Below are positions 10,349 through 18,655 of a stretch of DNA of 64,000 bases, in pieces. The notes beneath the pieces are model-generated. The model was not told where the DNA came from and ran no database searches. It was given only the letters and a program-made list of their open reading frames with translations. This DNA is from Tumebacillus avium (lineage in GTDB: Bacteria > Bacillota > Bacilli > Tumebacillales > Tumebacillaceae), in contig NZ_CP021434.1 of NCBI RefSeq assembly GCF_002162355.1, positions 4,580,001-4,644,000 of the forward strand, given 5' to 3'. A program made the translations under genes and the position numbers. Position 1 is the stretch's first letter, and each line of letters begins with the position of its first letter.

Positions 10349-11344
10349 CTATTGTTCTTCATAGACGTGCGTAAGCGCGTCTTCCGGGGCAAAGAACGGC
10401 TCTTTTTCTGCCGCTTCGGTGCCTTCGTTGACTTCACGCATTACGCGGTCGTTCATCTCTTTTTCCTTCTCTTCGGTCAGAACGCCCTTGTCGCGGAGAT
10501 ATTGCGCAAACGTGATCAGCGGGTCTTTCTTCTTCGCATCTTCCACTTCTTCGCGGCTTCTGTATGCTCTGTCATCATCGTCCGAGGAGTGCGGCACGAG
10601 ACGGTAGGTGCGGGCTTCGATCATCGTCGGGCCTTCGCCGTTGCGTCCGCGCTCGGCAGCTTCTTTTACGTACTTGAAGACTTCCAGCACATCGTTGCCG
10701 TCGATCTGGTAGCCCGGCATGCCGTAGCCGACCGCGCGGTCTGCCGTGTTGTGGTTGCCGAGCTGCTTGGAGAGCGGAACGGAGATCGCATAACCGTTGT
10801 TCTCGATGTAGAAGACGCACGGCAGCTTATGAACAGCTGCAAAGTTGCACGCTTCATGGAAGTCCCCTTGGTTGGAGGAGCCTTCGCCGGTCGAGGTGTA
10901 CGCCACGCTCTTCTCGCCGCGCATCTTAGCAGCCAGAGCGGCGCCTACTGCGTGCGGGAACTGCGTGGTAACCGGAGAGGAGCCGGACAGGGTGCGGTAT
11001 TTGCGGCCCCCGAAGTGGCCCGGCATCTGACGGCCGCGGGAGTTGACATCCCCCGGCTTCGCGAATGCGGACATCATGATTTCGGTCGGCGTTTGGCCAA
11101 ACACAAGCACGCAGCCGAGGTCACGGTAGTACGGAGCCAGATAGTCGGTCTCTTTGTCGAGCGCGTAAGCTGCGCCAACTTGCGCTGCCTCCTGGCCCTG
11201 ACAGGAGATAACAAACGGAATCTTGCCGGCGCGGTTGAGCAGCCAGAAGCGCTCGTCGAGCTTGCGGGCGAGCAGCATGTAGTAGTAAAGCTCAAGGACC
11301 TGCTCTTCAGACAAGCCCAGTTCTTTGTAATCGTACTTGGACAT
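10349..11344 (-). CDS. bkdAA: Branched-chain 2-oxoacid dehydrogenase E1 alpha subunit
   Basis: Thiamine diphosphate-binding subunit. The cofactor motif runs from GEGSSNQGDFHEACNF to ENNGYAIS. The phosphorylation-loop-like stretch YRLVPHSSDDDDRAY matches E1 alpha subunits for branched-chain substrates. Starts with ATG preceded by GGGAGG. It is 14 bases after lpdV. Confidence 0.94.
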   Translation of the reverse strand: MSKYDYKELGLSEEQVLELYYYMLLARKLDERFWLLNRAGKIPFVISCQGQEAAQVGAAYALDKETDYLAPYYRDLGCVLVFGQTPTEIMMSAFAKPGDVNSRGRQMPGHFGGRKYRTLSGSSPVTTQFPHAVGAALAAKMRGEKSVAYTSTGEGSSNQGDFHEACNFAAVHKLPCVFYIENNGYAISVPLSKQLGNHNTADRAVGYGMPGYQIDGNDVLEVFKYVKEAAERGRNGEGPTMIEARTYRLVPHSSDDDDRAYRSREEVEDAKKKDPLITFAQYLRDKGVLTEEKEKEMNDRVMREVNEGTEAAEKEPFFAPEDALTHVYEEQ

Positions 11345-11358
11345 CGAGGATAACCTCC

Positions 11359-12804
11359 CTAGAAATGAATCGCTTTGCCGTCGACGGCGAGCGCAGCTTC
11401 ACCGATCGCTTCCGACAGAGTCGGGTGCGGGTGAATCGCAGTGCCGATCTCCCACGGAGTCGCGTCGAGGAATTGCGCCAGGCTCGCTTCGGAAATCATG
11501 TCGGTGGCGTTTTGGCCGATGATATGAACGCCGAGCAGGTCGTTCGTCTTCGCGTCTGCGATCATTTTGACAAAACCGTCAAATTCGCCGTTGACCAGCG
11601 CCTTGCCGATGCCGCGGAACGGGAATTTGCCGACTTTGATCTCGCGGCCTTCTTCGCGCAGTTCCGCTTCTGTGTAGCCAAGCGATGCGATCTCCGGACG
11701 GGTATATGTACAGCGCGGGATCATCTTGTAGTCGATCGGATGCGGATGCTCGCCCGCGATCACTTCCATCGCGTGAATGCCTTCGTGCGCGGCGATGTGC
11801 GCCAGCTGCGGCGTGTTGATCACGTCGCCGATCGCGAAGATGTTCTTTTCTTTGGTGCGGTAGTGCTCGTCGACTTGGATCGTGCCGCGTTCAACGACGA
11901 TCTCCGTCGCTTCAAGGCCGATGTTATCGACATTCGCCGCGCGGCCGACCGAGACGAGGATCTTGTCTGCGGTGAAGGTCTGCAGCTCTTCTTTGTCGGT
12001 GCCGACGTTGACAGCTGCCGAGATCGACACCTGATCCTCTTCGATCTTCACGCTGTCCGCCTTGACGCCGGTCGAGGTGTGGATCTTGATCTTCGACTTG
12101 CGGCGGCCAAACAGCTTGGCCAGCTCTGCCGATACATCCGCATCTTCGAGCGGCAGGATGCGCGGCGCGTATTCGATCATCGTGACTTCCACGCCGAAGT
12201 CGGACAGCATCGAAGCCCATTCACAGCCGATGACGCCGGCGCCAACGATGATCACCGATTTCGGGAGCTCTTCCATCTCCAGCGCTTCGTCGGAGGTGAT
12301 GACGAATTTGCCGTCGATCTCCAGACCCGGCAGCGATCTCGGACGGGAGCCGGTCGCGATCACAACGTTGCGCGGCGCGATGATCTCCGCTTCGCCGTTG
12401 GAACGCTCCACCGAAACTGCGCCTGCGGTCGGCGAGAAGATCGACGGGCCCATCACGCGGCCGAGGCCTTCGATGACCTCCACGTTGTTCTTCTTGAGCA
12501 GGCTCTGCACGCCTTTGTGCAGGTTGTTGATGATCTTTTCTTTGCGAGCCATAACATTGCCAAAGTCGAGCGACACGGAGCCCTCGACTGCAACGCCAAA
12601 CTCTTTTGACTTTTGCACGGTCGCCATCATGTCGGCGCTCTTCAGTAGCGCTTTGGACGGGATGCAGCCGCGGTGCAGACAGGTGCCCCCGACTTTTTCT
12701 TTTTCGACCACTGCCACTTTCAGTCCGAGCTGGGCAGCACGAATGGCGGCTACATAGCCGCCCGTGCCCCCGCCCAGGACCACAACATCGTATTGATCAG
12801 ACAT
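11359..12804 (-). CDS. lpdV: Dihydrolipoyl dehydrogenase (E3)
   Basis: Flavoprotein that reoxidises the lipoyl group and makes NADH. FAD-binding GGGTGGYVAAI is at the N-terminus and the redox-active disulfide is in GGTCLHRGCIPSKALL. The second nucleotide-binding site is VIIVGAGVIGCEWAS, and the C-terminal dimer domain carries the active-site HPHPTLSE. The ATG at 12804 is used; the open frame extends seven codons further but the SD-like GGAAGGAG lies inside that extension. Placed directly after leucine dehydrogenase. Confidence 0.95.
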   Translation of the reverse strand: MSDQYDVVVLGGGTGGYVAAIRAAQLGLKVAVVEKEKVGGTCLHRGCIPSKALLKSADMMATVQKSKEFGVAVEGSVSLDFGNVMARKEKIINNLHKGVQSLLKKNNVEVIEGLGRVMGPSIFSPTAGAVSVERSNGEAEIIAPRNVVIATGSRPRSLPGLEIDGKFVITSDEALEMEELPKSVIIVGAGVIGCEWASMLSDFGVEVTMIEYAPRILPLEDADVSAELAKLFGRRKSKIKIHTSTGVKADSVKIEEDQVSISAAVNVGTDKEELQTFTADKILVSVGRAANVDNIGLEATEIVVERGTIQVDEHYRTKEKNIFAIGDVINTPQLAHIAAHEGIHAMEVIAGEHPHPIDYKMIPRCTYTRPEIASLGYTEAELREEGREIKVGKFPFRGIGKALVNGEFDGFVKMIADAKTNDLLGVHIIGQNATDMISEASLAQFLDATPWEIGTAIHPHPTLSEAIGEAALAVDGKAIHF

Positions 12805-12851
12805 TGAATCCTTGGCTCCTTCCACTGGTTCAAATCGTTCTGCGGAGAATG

Positions 12852-13943
12852 TTATTTCGACAGCAGGGAACGCTCAGTCTTCAAGAAGTTCGAACGGGTG
12901 TTTTTCAGTTGGTTGATGCGGTCTTCCGCCATGCGGTCAGCCGCTTTGTAAGTCGGGATGTTGTCGCGCTTGGAGATGTCGAAGATGGTGGAGATGATGT
13001 TGTAGATGTTTTCGACTTTCTTGCGCGCCAGGTTTTCGTTGTAGCCTTCGAGTTCCACCGCAACGTTGATCAGGCCGCCTGCGTTGATGACGTAGTCCGG
13101 AGCGTAGTAGATGCCCATCTCGTGGATGAGGTCGCCGTGACGCTCTTCGCGCAGCTGGTTGTTCGACGAGCCTGCGATCACTTTGCACTTGAGTTGCGGG
13201 ATGGTCTCATCGTTGATGATCGCGCCCAGCGCGCACGGTGCGAAGATGTCGCATTGTACGCCGAAGATGTCGTTGGGAGCCACAACTTCTGCGCCGAACT
13301 CGCGGACGACACGGTCGATCGACTCTTGGTTGATGTCGGTGACGATCAGCTTCGCGCCTGCTTCGTGCAGGTGTTTGCACAGGTAGTAGCCAACGTTGCC
13401 CACGCCTTGCACCGCGACGGTCTTGCCGCTTACGTCATCGGAGCCAAACGCTGCCTTGGCAGCAGCTTGCAGGCCGCGGAAGCAGCCGAGCGCCGTCATC
13501 GGGGACGGGTTGCCGGAGGAGCCGTACTCGACGGAAACGCCGGTCACGTATTCAGTTTCCATATGGATGTAGTTCATGTCCGCTTCGGTGGTGCCGACGT
13601 CTTCTGCGGTGATGTAACGGCCGTTCAGGGACTCGACGTAGCGGCCGAGCGCGCGGAACAGCGCTTCCGATTTGTCGGTCTTCGGGTTGCCGATCAGGAC
13701 GGTCTTGCCGCCGCCGAGGTTGAGGCCGGCTGCCGCTGCTTTATAAGTCATACCGCGTGCCAGACGCAGTGCATCTTCGATTGCCATTTCTTCCGTTTCA
13801 TAGGTCCACATGCGGGTGCCGCCCAGTGCCGGCCCCAAGGTGGTATCGTGAATCGCGATGATTGCCTTCAGTCCGGATGCTTCATCATGACAGAACACCA
13901 CTTGTTCGTAGTCATATTTCTCCATATATTCAAAAATTTTCAC
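12852..13943 (-). CDS. bcd: Leucine (branched-chain amino acid) dehydrogenase
   Basis: Reversibly deaminates leucine, isoleucine and valine with NAD to the 2-oxo acids consumed by the downstream complex. Glu/Leu/Phe dehydrogenase family: [14 protein letters not shown] near the active site, Rossmann segment [14 protein letters not shown]. The start is GTG at 13943 with AAGGGGGA upstream, giving 363 residues, close to known leucine dehydrogenases; the 22 extra in-frame residues upstream have no ribosome binding site. First gene of the bkd operon. The ptb and buk genes that surround bcd in B. subtilis are missing here. Confidence 0.94.
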   Translation of the reverse strand: MKIFEYMEKYDYEQVVFCHDEASGLKAIIAIHDTTLGPALGGTRMWTYETEEMAIEDALRLARGMTYKAAAAGLNLGGGKTVLIGNPKTDKSEALFRALGRYVESLNGRYITAEDVGTTEADMNYIHMETEYVTGVSVEYGSSGNPSPMTALGCFRGLQAAAKAAFGSDDVSGKTVAVQGVGNVGYYLCKHLHEAGAKLIVTDINQESIDRVVREFGAEVVAPNDIFGVQCDIFAPCALGAIINDETIPQLKCKVIAGSSNNQLREERHGDLIHEMGIYYAPDYVINAGGLINVAVELEGYNENLARKKVENIYNIISTIFDISKRDNIPTYKAADRMAEDRINQLKNTRSNFLKTERSLLSK

Positions 13944-14156
13944 GATAGTTCCCCCTTCGAGAGTTGAGAAGTCTTTTTTCTGAAAGTTAAGATAAGGTCT
14001 TAGCAACACCCCATACCCAAGAAACAGAATACCATAAGTATGGGTTGCTGTGGAAGCGAAAGGCAGTTATGGATAGCATCTGCCACACTCCCGTTAACTA
14101 TGTCCAGTTTTGCCAAAAGAAAATTGGCCGGAAAACTGTCCACGCCAATATTCTAT

Positions 14157-14174
14157 ATGCAAGGTCCATGCCAA
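14157..14174 (-). promoter_or_regulatory. Sigma-54 (-24/-12) promoter of the bkd operon
   Basis: On the minus strand the sequence reads TTGGCATGGACCTTGCAT, matching the sigma-54 consensus TTGGCACG-N4-TTGCW with a single change. The invariant GG (-24) and GC (-12) are correctly spaced. It lies about 215 bases before the bcd start and downstream of a gene for a sigma-54 activator. Confidence 0.85.
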
Positions 14175-14183
14175 CTTTTTTGA

Positions 14184-14323
14184 AAGCGTTTACGAAGCGG
14201 TGCTGCGAAACGCTTCACGGGCAGAAAAATACTTCCCTGCTCTAAAGCGCCTCTGTGCAAACTGCAAAGTTTTGCAGAGTGTGCGCAAATTCTTGCAAGC
14301 AACAACTTGCGCAACTATGCAAA
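14184..14323. promoter_or_regulatory. Cluster of inverted and repeated elements, putative BkdR enhancer
   Basis: Directly upstream of the -24/-12 promoter there is an inverted repeat AAGCGTTT (14184-14191) / AAACGCTT (14208-14215). Next is a near-perfect palindrome CTGCAAAGTTTTGCAG (14262-14277), then repeated TGCGCAA, TTGCAAG, TTGCGCAA and TGCAAAA elements (14282-14323). Enhancer sites for sigma-54 activators are normally at this distance. Similar TTGCAAA elements lie before bkdR itself (about 16455-16505). Binding by BkdR is an inference. Confidence 0.5.
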
Positions 14324-14339
14324 ACCATTCATACCTCTC

Positions 14340-16436
14340 TCACTGTAACCCATATTTGTCCAACTTATAATACAGGCTGCGCACGGCGATTCCCAAAAGT
14401 TTCGCCGCTTCCGTCTTGTTGCCTTTCGTTTGCGCGAGCGCCCGTTCGATGTGCAGACGCTCCGCCTCGCCGACCACATCATCAAGCGTGCGCACAGCTC
14501 CGGCTTCCCCGGCCACTGCCGCAAGCGGCGCTGCGCTGCGCTCTGTGGCGGTGCCGCCGACCAGATTCTGCCCGGGGTTCTCGCCCGGCAGGATCAGGTG
14601 GTGGGGCTCGATCACCGTTTCCGCAAACTTCATGTTGATCATAGCTCGTCCAATCGCATTTTCCAGTTCGCGCACGTTGCCCGGCCAGGCGTAGCTTTGC
14701 ATTTTGATCAAGGTCTGCGCGGCGATGCGCTCTACGCTGCGTCCGTACTCTTGGTTGTATTTTTGAATCAGGCGCTGTGCAAACGCCTCCAGATCCACTT
14801 TGCGAATCCGCAGCGGCGGGATGATGATCGGCAGGACGTTCAGGCGATAATACAAGTCTTCGCGGAACTGCCCCTGCTGCATCGCCCGTTCGAGGTTGAC
14901 GTTGGTCGCCGCGATCACGCGTACGTCGACGGTGGTTGCTTTGGCGCCGCCGACGCGCAGGATTTCCTTTTCCTGCAGCACGCGCAGGATCTTCGCCTGC
15001 ATGCTCATCGACAGCTCGCCGATCTCATCGAGGAAGATCGTGCCGCCCGACGCCTCTTCGAACAGGCCTTTCTTGCCGCCGCGCTTGGCGCCGGTAAAGG
15101 CGCCCTCCTCATAGCCGAACAGCTCCGATTCGAGCAGGCTCTCGGAGATCGCTGCACAGTTGACGCGGATGAACTGGTTGTATTTGCGCTCGCTGTCGTT
15201 GTGAATGGCGTGGGCGAACAGTTCCTTCCCCGTCCCCGATTCGCCGCGCAGAAGCACCGTAGCGGGCGTCTGCGCCGCTTTGCGGGCTTGTTCGATCGCC
15301 ATGACCATCTCATTAGACGTGCCGATGATATCATCAAAGGTATATTTCGCTTCCAGCTTTCTTATGAGTTGCTTTGCCTGATTCAGCTCATCGGTCAGCT
15401 TTTTGATCTCCGAAATGTCGTGGATGATGCCGACCGAACCTTTCAACATGCCATCCACTTCGATCGGCGCCACGTTGACCAGGACTTCGCGCTTCATCGG
15501 GCCGACTTTCAAGCCGACGCCGCGCACCGGTTTGCGCGTGGTCAGCACTTTCATGTGCATCGATTCCCCTTCGGCGATATCCGCTTCGGCCGGCTTGCCG
15601 ATGATGTCCCCTTCGGTCAGCCCGGTCAGCCGCGTGTAGGCCGGGTTGATCATGATGCCCCGCCCTTCCTTGTCAACGACAGAGATCGCGTCCTGCGTGG
15701 AATTGATGATCGCCTGCAAAAGCTCCTGAATCTCCTTGAGGTTGGTCACCTCTTCGGCCAGCTGCTGCACCTCGGTGATGTCGCGAAAAACGGCCACAGC
15801 GCCGACGACCTGCCCGGCCTCATCCCGGACCGGCACGCGGTTGGTGATGATCCGCGTCTTGCCGAACTGCTGCAGCTGATTGAGCTCCGGCTCTCCCGTC
15901 TGCAGCACGACATGCAGACGCGAGTTCGGCACCGCAACGCTTGCCAGCTTCCCGATCATCTCCCCGGCGTCGATGCCGGTCAGCCGCTCCGCCGCTGCGT
16001 TATACAAGGCGATCACGCCGTCCGCATTGATCGCGATCATCGCGTCATGCGTCGAGTTGAGCACGATCGACAACTCCGAGCGCGAGACTTTAAGCTGATG
16101 GATCAGCGCTTCTTTTTCCAGCATCAAATGCATCATCAAAGAAGCGATCGCCCCCGGCACAAGCGTCGTGTGTTTTCCTTTCAGCTCATTGATCCGCCGG
16201 TTGACGCCGGGATCGCCCGTCGCTTCGATCACCACATCGACCTGCTCATTCAAATACTCTTCATAGCTCTCCCCGGCCGCGATCCCGTTCTCACGCGCCA
16301 AAGCCAGTCCCGGCGCGGACGGATCGATGTCGACGATGCCGATCACGCGGACTTTGGCCAGATCCTGAAACGCTTTGAGCAGCGCCGTTCCCCCACGGCC
16401 CGCTCCGACAATCAAAATGTTGATCAACCCTGCCAC
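14340..16436 (-). CDS. bkdR: Sigma-54-dependent activator BkdR with Rossmann and PAS sensor domains
   Basis: Enhancer-binding protein expected to activate the bkd operon. Residues 1-115 look like a Rossmann nucleotide-binding domain (INILIVGAGRGGTALLKAF, then VDVVIEATGDPGVNRR). Two PAS domains follow (about 118-230 and 235-345). An AAA+ domain has GESGTGKE (Walker A) and the sigma-54 contact motif GAFTGA, and a Fis-type helix-turn-helix ends the protein (NKTEAAKLLGIAVRSLYYKL). The reading frame opens with GTG; a TTG three codons later is an alternative because the ribosome binding site is weak. Its stop lies 396 bases upstream of bcd, on the same strand. Confidence 0.92.
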   Translation of the reverse strand: MAGLINILIVGAGRGGTALLKAFQDLAKVRVIGIVDIDPSAPGLALARENGIAAGESYEEYLNEQVDVVIEATGDPGVNRRINELKGKHTTLVPGAIASLMMHLMLEKEALIHQLKVSRSELSIVLNSTHDAMIAINADGVIALYNAAAERLTGIDAGEMIGKLASVAVPNSRLHVVLQTGEPELNQLQQFGKTRIITNRVPVRDEAGQVVGAVAVFRDITEVQQLAEEVTNLKEIQELLQAIINSTQDAISVVDKEGRGIMINPAYTRLTGLTEGDIIGKPAEADIAEGESMHMKVLTTRKPVRGVGLKVGPMKREVLVNVAPIEVDGMLKGSVGIIHDISEIKKLTDELNQAKQLIRKLEAKYTFDDIIGTSNEMVMAIEQARKAAQTPATVLLRGESGTGKELFAHAIHNDSERKYNQFIRVNCAAISESLLESELFGYEEGAFTGAKRGGKKGLFEEASGGTIFLDEIGELSMSMQAKILRVLQEKEILRVGGAKATTVDVRVIAATNVNLERAMQQGQFREDLYYRLNVLPIIIPPLRIRKVDLEAFAQRLIQKYNQEYGRSVERIAAQTLIKMQSYAWPGNVRELENAIGRAMINMKFAETVIEPHHLILPGENPGQNLVGGTATERSAAPLAAVAGEAGAVRTLDDVVGEAERLHIERALAQTKGNKTEAAKLLGIAVRSLYYKLDKYGLQ

Positions 16437-16597
16437 CCCACTCTGTCTTCTATATCAGTCTGCAAAATTTGTCTTGCAAACGATTGCATGTATGAAAAAA
16501 ATTGCACACTCAAAACGCTTTCGACAGCAGAAAGCGGAAATCCTGCAACCAATCTCTTCCCCTCGCGTATAGAAAGAGCAGGCCGCTTTGCACGTTC

Positions 16598-16626
16598 TTG
16601 TGAAGCTCTGTCCGGTACGGTATAGT
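16598..16626 (+). promoter_or_regulatory. Sigma-A type promoter for the small membrane protein and lipoprotein
   Basis: TTGTGA (16598-16603) and TATAGT (16621-16626) with a 17-base spacer, 40 bases before the ATG at 16668. Confidence 0.65.
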
Positions 16627-16667
16627 AAACATGAATCTACCGGCAAGTTTGAAAGGACGAGACCCCT

Positions 16668-16910
16668 ATGTTTAAAAAAGTGATCGTTTGGGCGATCTTA
16701 ATTGGCATTTTCCTCATCGCCGGCTACGGACTGAATCTGATTCGCGTCGCGATCATCGACAAGATGGCGCACCCGGACGCGGTCATCTGGTGGCGTATCG
16801 TGCTCGGCGGCCTGCTGATGACAGGCGGGATCGCCTTCCTCGGCGGCTTTGTTTTCTACCGTGACAGCAAGCGCGGCAAAGTAAAACCTCCCGCTTGGAA
16901 AACGAAATAA
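16668..16910 (+). CDS. Small two-helix membrane protein of unknown function
   Basis: 80 residues with two predicted transmembrane helices (about 5-27 and 42-63) and a basic C-terminal tail (RDSKRGKVKPPAWKTK), likely cytoplasmic. GAAAGGA lies before the ATG. It is followed after 23 bases by a lipoprotein gene and both share a promoter and terminator. I do not recognise the family. Confidence 0.75.
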   Translation: MFKKVIVWAILIGIFLIAGYGLNLIRVAIIDKMAHPDAVIWWRIVLGGLLMTGGIAFLGGFVFYRDSKRGKVKPPAWKTK

Positions 16911-16933
16911 CTCTCGAAGGAGGCGTTTTCCCG

Positions 16934-17311
16934 ATGAAAAAACAACTGTTCCTCGCAGCCCTCGCCGCTGCTTTTGTGGCGGCCGGATGCTCCGTGACCA
17001 TCGACCAGGATGCTTTGACCCAAAAGGCAAACGAACTCAAACAACAGGCGCAGGACACCTTGAATCAGTTCCAGCAAGATGCACAGCTGACCGAGAAACT
17101 GATGCAGGTTGCCAATGTCGGCCAGACGGAAGTCAACCAATTCCTGAGCGACCTGATGCAAGACCCGTCCACACAGCAGGCGGTCGACCAGCTCGGCTAT
17201 GATGTGGTGATCGGGATCATCCAGCAGCAGGTCATGGCAAACAACGGCGTGATTGAAGGCGCGGTGCTGAACATGATCCAGCAAGAGCTGGAGAATCGCA
17301 TGGGCCAATAG
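16934..17311 (+). CDS. Small lipoprotein of unknown function
   Basis: A signal peptide (MKKQLFLAALAAAFVAAGC) ends in a lipobox-like AAGC, so the mature protein probably starts at that cysteine and is anchored to the outer face of the membrane. The rest (about 105 residues) is Gln-rich and helical, with QLGYDVVIGIIQQQVMANNG. The ATG at 16934 is preceded by AAGGAGG; the longer frame from 16895 overlaps the upstream gene and is rejected. Function unknown. Confidence 0.75.
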   Translation: MKKQLFLAALAAAFVAAGCSVTIDQDALTQKANELKQQAQDTLNQFQQDAQLTEKLMQVANVGQTEVNQFLSDLMQDPSTQQAVDQLGYDVVIGIIQQQVMANNGVIEGAVLNMIQQELENRMGQ

Positions 17312-17323
17312 TTTTGACAAAAA

Positions 17324-17363
17324 GAAACCGGCACGCTCCCGCTTGGGGAGGTGCCGGTTTTTT
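17324..17363 (+). terminator. Terminator after the lipoprotein gene
   Basis: AACCGGCAC-CTCCC and GGGGAGGTGCCGGTT form a strong stem followed by a T-run. Confidence 0.85.
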
Positions 17364-17395
17364 GCTGCAGATGATTTTACTGCGGATGATATTGT

Positions 17396-18520
17396 TTACT
17401 GCGCCAGACCGCTCTGCACCGCTTGCCAGAACGATTCGTCTTCCAGCCCCATGCGCCAGACAGAAACGCCGCCGAGGTTGTAAAGGCCGGTCAGTTTTGT
17501 CTTCGCTGTGATCGACTGGCTGTTTTCATACCAGACGGTGTGAGCGGAGCCATCCTCCGCCGTGTACGTGAAATACGGAGAGAGCTTAACCGCATCCCAC
17601 TTCGGCACAGCGCCGGTGGTGGAGATCAGGCTCGGAATGCCTTTCCACGTCACCGCTTTGCCGGTGCCGGCCGTCGTGTTCCAGTCATAGCCGTATGCCG
17701 GCAGCCCGATCAAAATTTTGGTCGAAGCGATCTGCGAAACGGCGTATTTGACCACGCTTTCCACCCACGGGTAGCCGGCAACGGAGCCCGGCGCGCCCCA
17801 CGGGCCGTTTTCGTCATACGTCATGATCTGCACGAGATCGGCCGCCTGCCCGATCGCTGCATAGTCAAACGCGCCAAACCAGTTCGACGTCGGCGCATCG
17901 GACGTCTTGGCCGCCATCGAGACGATCAGCTGTTTGCCGTTGCTTTTCAGCGCCGTCGACAGTTCGTTCACGAACGACGTGTACAGCGGACGGTCGGTCG
18001 GCAGCATGTTTTCAAAATCGACGTTCAGCCCGGCAAAGCCGTTCGCTTTGACCAGGTTCAGCGCATTGCTGACCGTCTTTTGGCGCAATGCCGGGTCGGC
18101 GAGCACCGTATGTGCCAGATCTTTGTCAAAGCCGTTTGCCGTCTCATTGGTCAAAGCAGCGTATGCCCCGACATTTTTCGAAGCAGCCAGCTGAATGCCG
18201 TCCGTCGCAGCGGTGCCGGAGATGTCGCCGGTCGCCGTGGCATGGAAGGTCATCATTGAGACTCCATTAAGATACGAACCATATGAAGACAGCGAATTAT
18301 ACGAATTTTTGTCCCCTGTGTAGTAGACGGTGTAATAGCCAAGCACCGTCTTCACCGCCGGAGCAGGCGTTGGAACAGGCTCCGTTACAGGAGGCGGAGG
18401 AGTGGTCGTTTTGCGCTTCGCTTCCGCGCCCGGATCGTTCAGAGTAAAGACCAAGGCCAACACGAGAGTTGCGATTGCGAACAACGAGATACCGCGCCAA
18501 AATACGCTTTTCTTTTTCAT
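17396..18520 (-). CDS. Secreted or membrane-anchored GH18 glycoside hydrolase
   Basis: Predicted to act on N-acetylglucosamine-containing glycans outside the cell. A basic N-terminus and hydrophobic segment (about 9-27) are followed by a Pro/Thr linker (TTTPPPPVTEPVPTPAPA). The GH18 barrel begins at VLGYYTVYY. The catalytic motif appears as GLNVDFEN (DxxDxDxE-like, with the acid Glu), and VQIMTYDENG and the terminal VWRMGLED are typical barrel strands. No LysM domain is present. It could be a spore-cortex or peptidoglycan enzyme or a chitinase; the sequence does not decide. Start ATG at 18520. Confidence 0.85.
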   Translation of the reverse strand: MKKKSVFWRGISLFAIATLVLALVFTLNDPGAEAKRKTTTPPPPVTEPVPTPAPAVKTVLGYYTVYYTGDKNSYNSLSSYGSYLNGVSMMTFHATATGDISGTAATDGIQLAASKNVGAYAALTNETANGFDKDLAHTVLADPALRQKTVSNALNLVKANGFAGLNVDFENMLPTDRPLYTSFVNELSTALKSNGKQLIVSMAAKTSDAPTSNWFGAFDYAAIGQAADLVQIMTYDENGPWGAPGSVAGYPWVESVVKYAVSQIASTKILIGLPAYGYDWNTTAGTGKAVTWKGIPSLISTTGAVPKWDAVKLSPYFTYTAEDGSAHTVWYENSQSITAKTKLTGLYNLGGVSVWRMGLEDESFWQAVQSGLAQ

Positions 18521-18607
18521 GCGATTCCCTGCCTTTATAAGTAGATGTTAGTCTACTTAATAGGATAGTAGAATCCTAGAAAAAGAGATAGCGGTACAAT
18601 TTGACAG

Positions 18608-18640
18608 CAAAAAGGCTCCCGTCAGCAACGGGAGCCTTGC
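18608..18640 (-). terminator. Terminator of the steA-like operon
   Basis: On the minus strand AAGGCTCCCGT and ACGGGAGCCTT pair and are followed by TTTTT, just after the stop at 18656. Confidence 0.85.
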
Positions 18641-18655
18641 TTTTCAGTTCTTTAG

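Noticed and set aside
14045..14370. Short plus-strand frames upstream of bcd
   Set aside because: They overlap the sigma-54 promoter and repeat cluster, have no ribosome binding site, and encode nothing recognisable.
14430..16625. Plus-strand frame of 731 codons opposite bkdR
   Set aside because: Antisense shadow of BkdR, whose AAA+ and Fis motifs are unambiguous.
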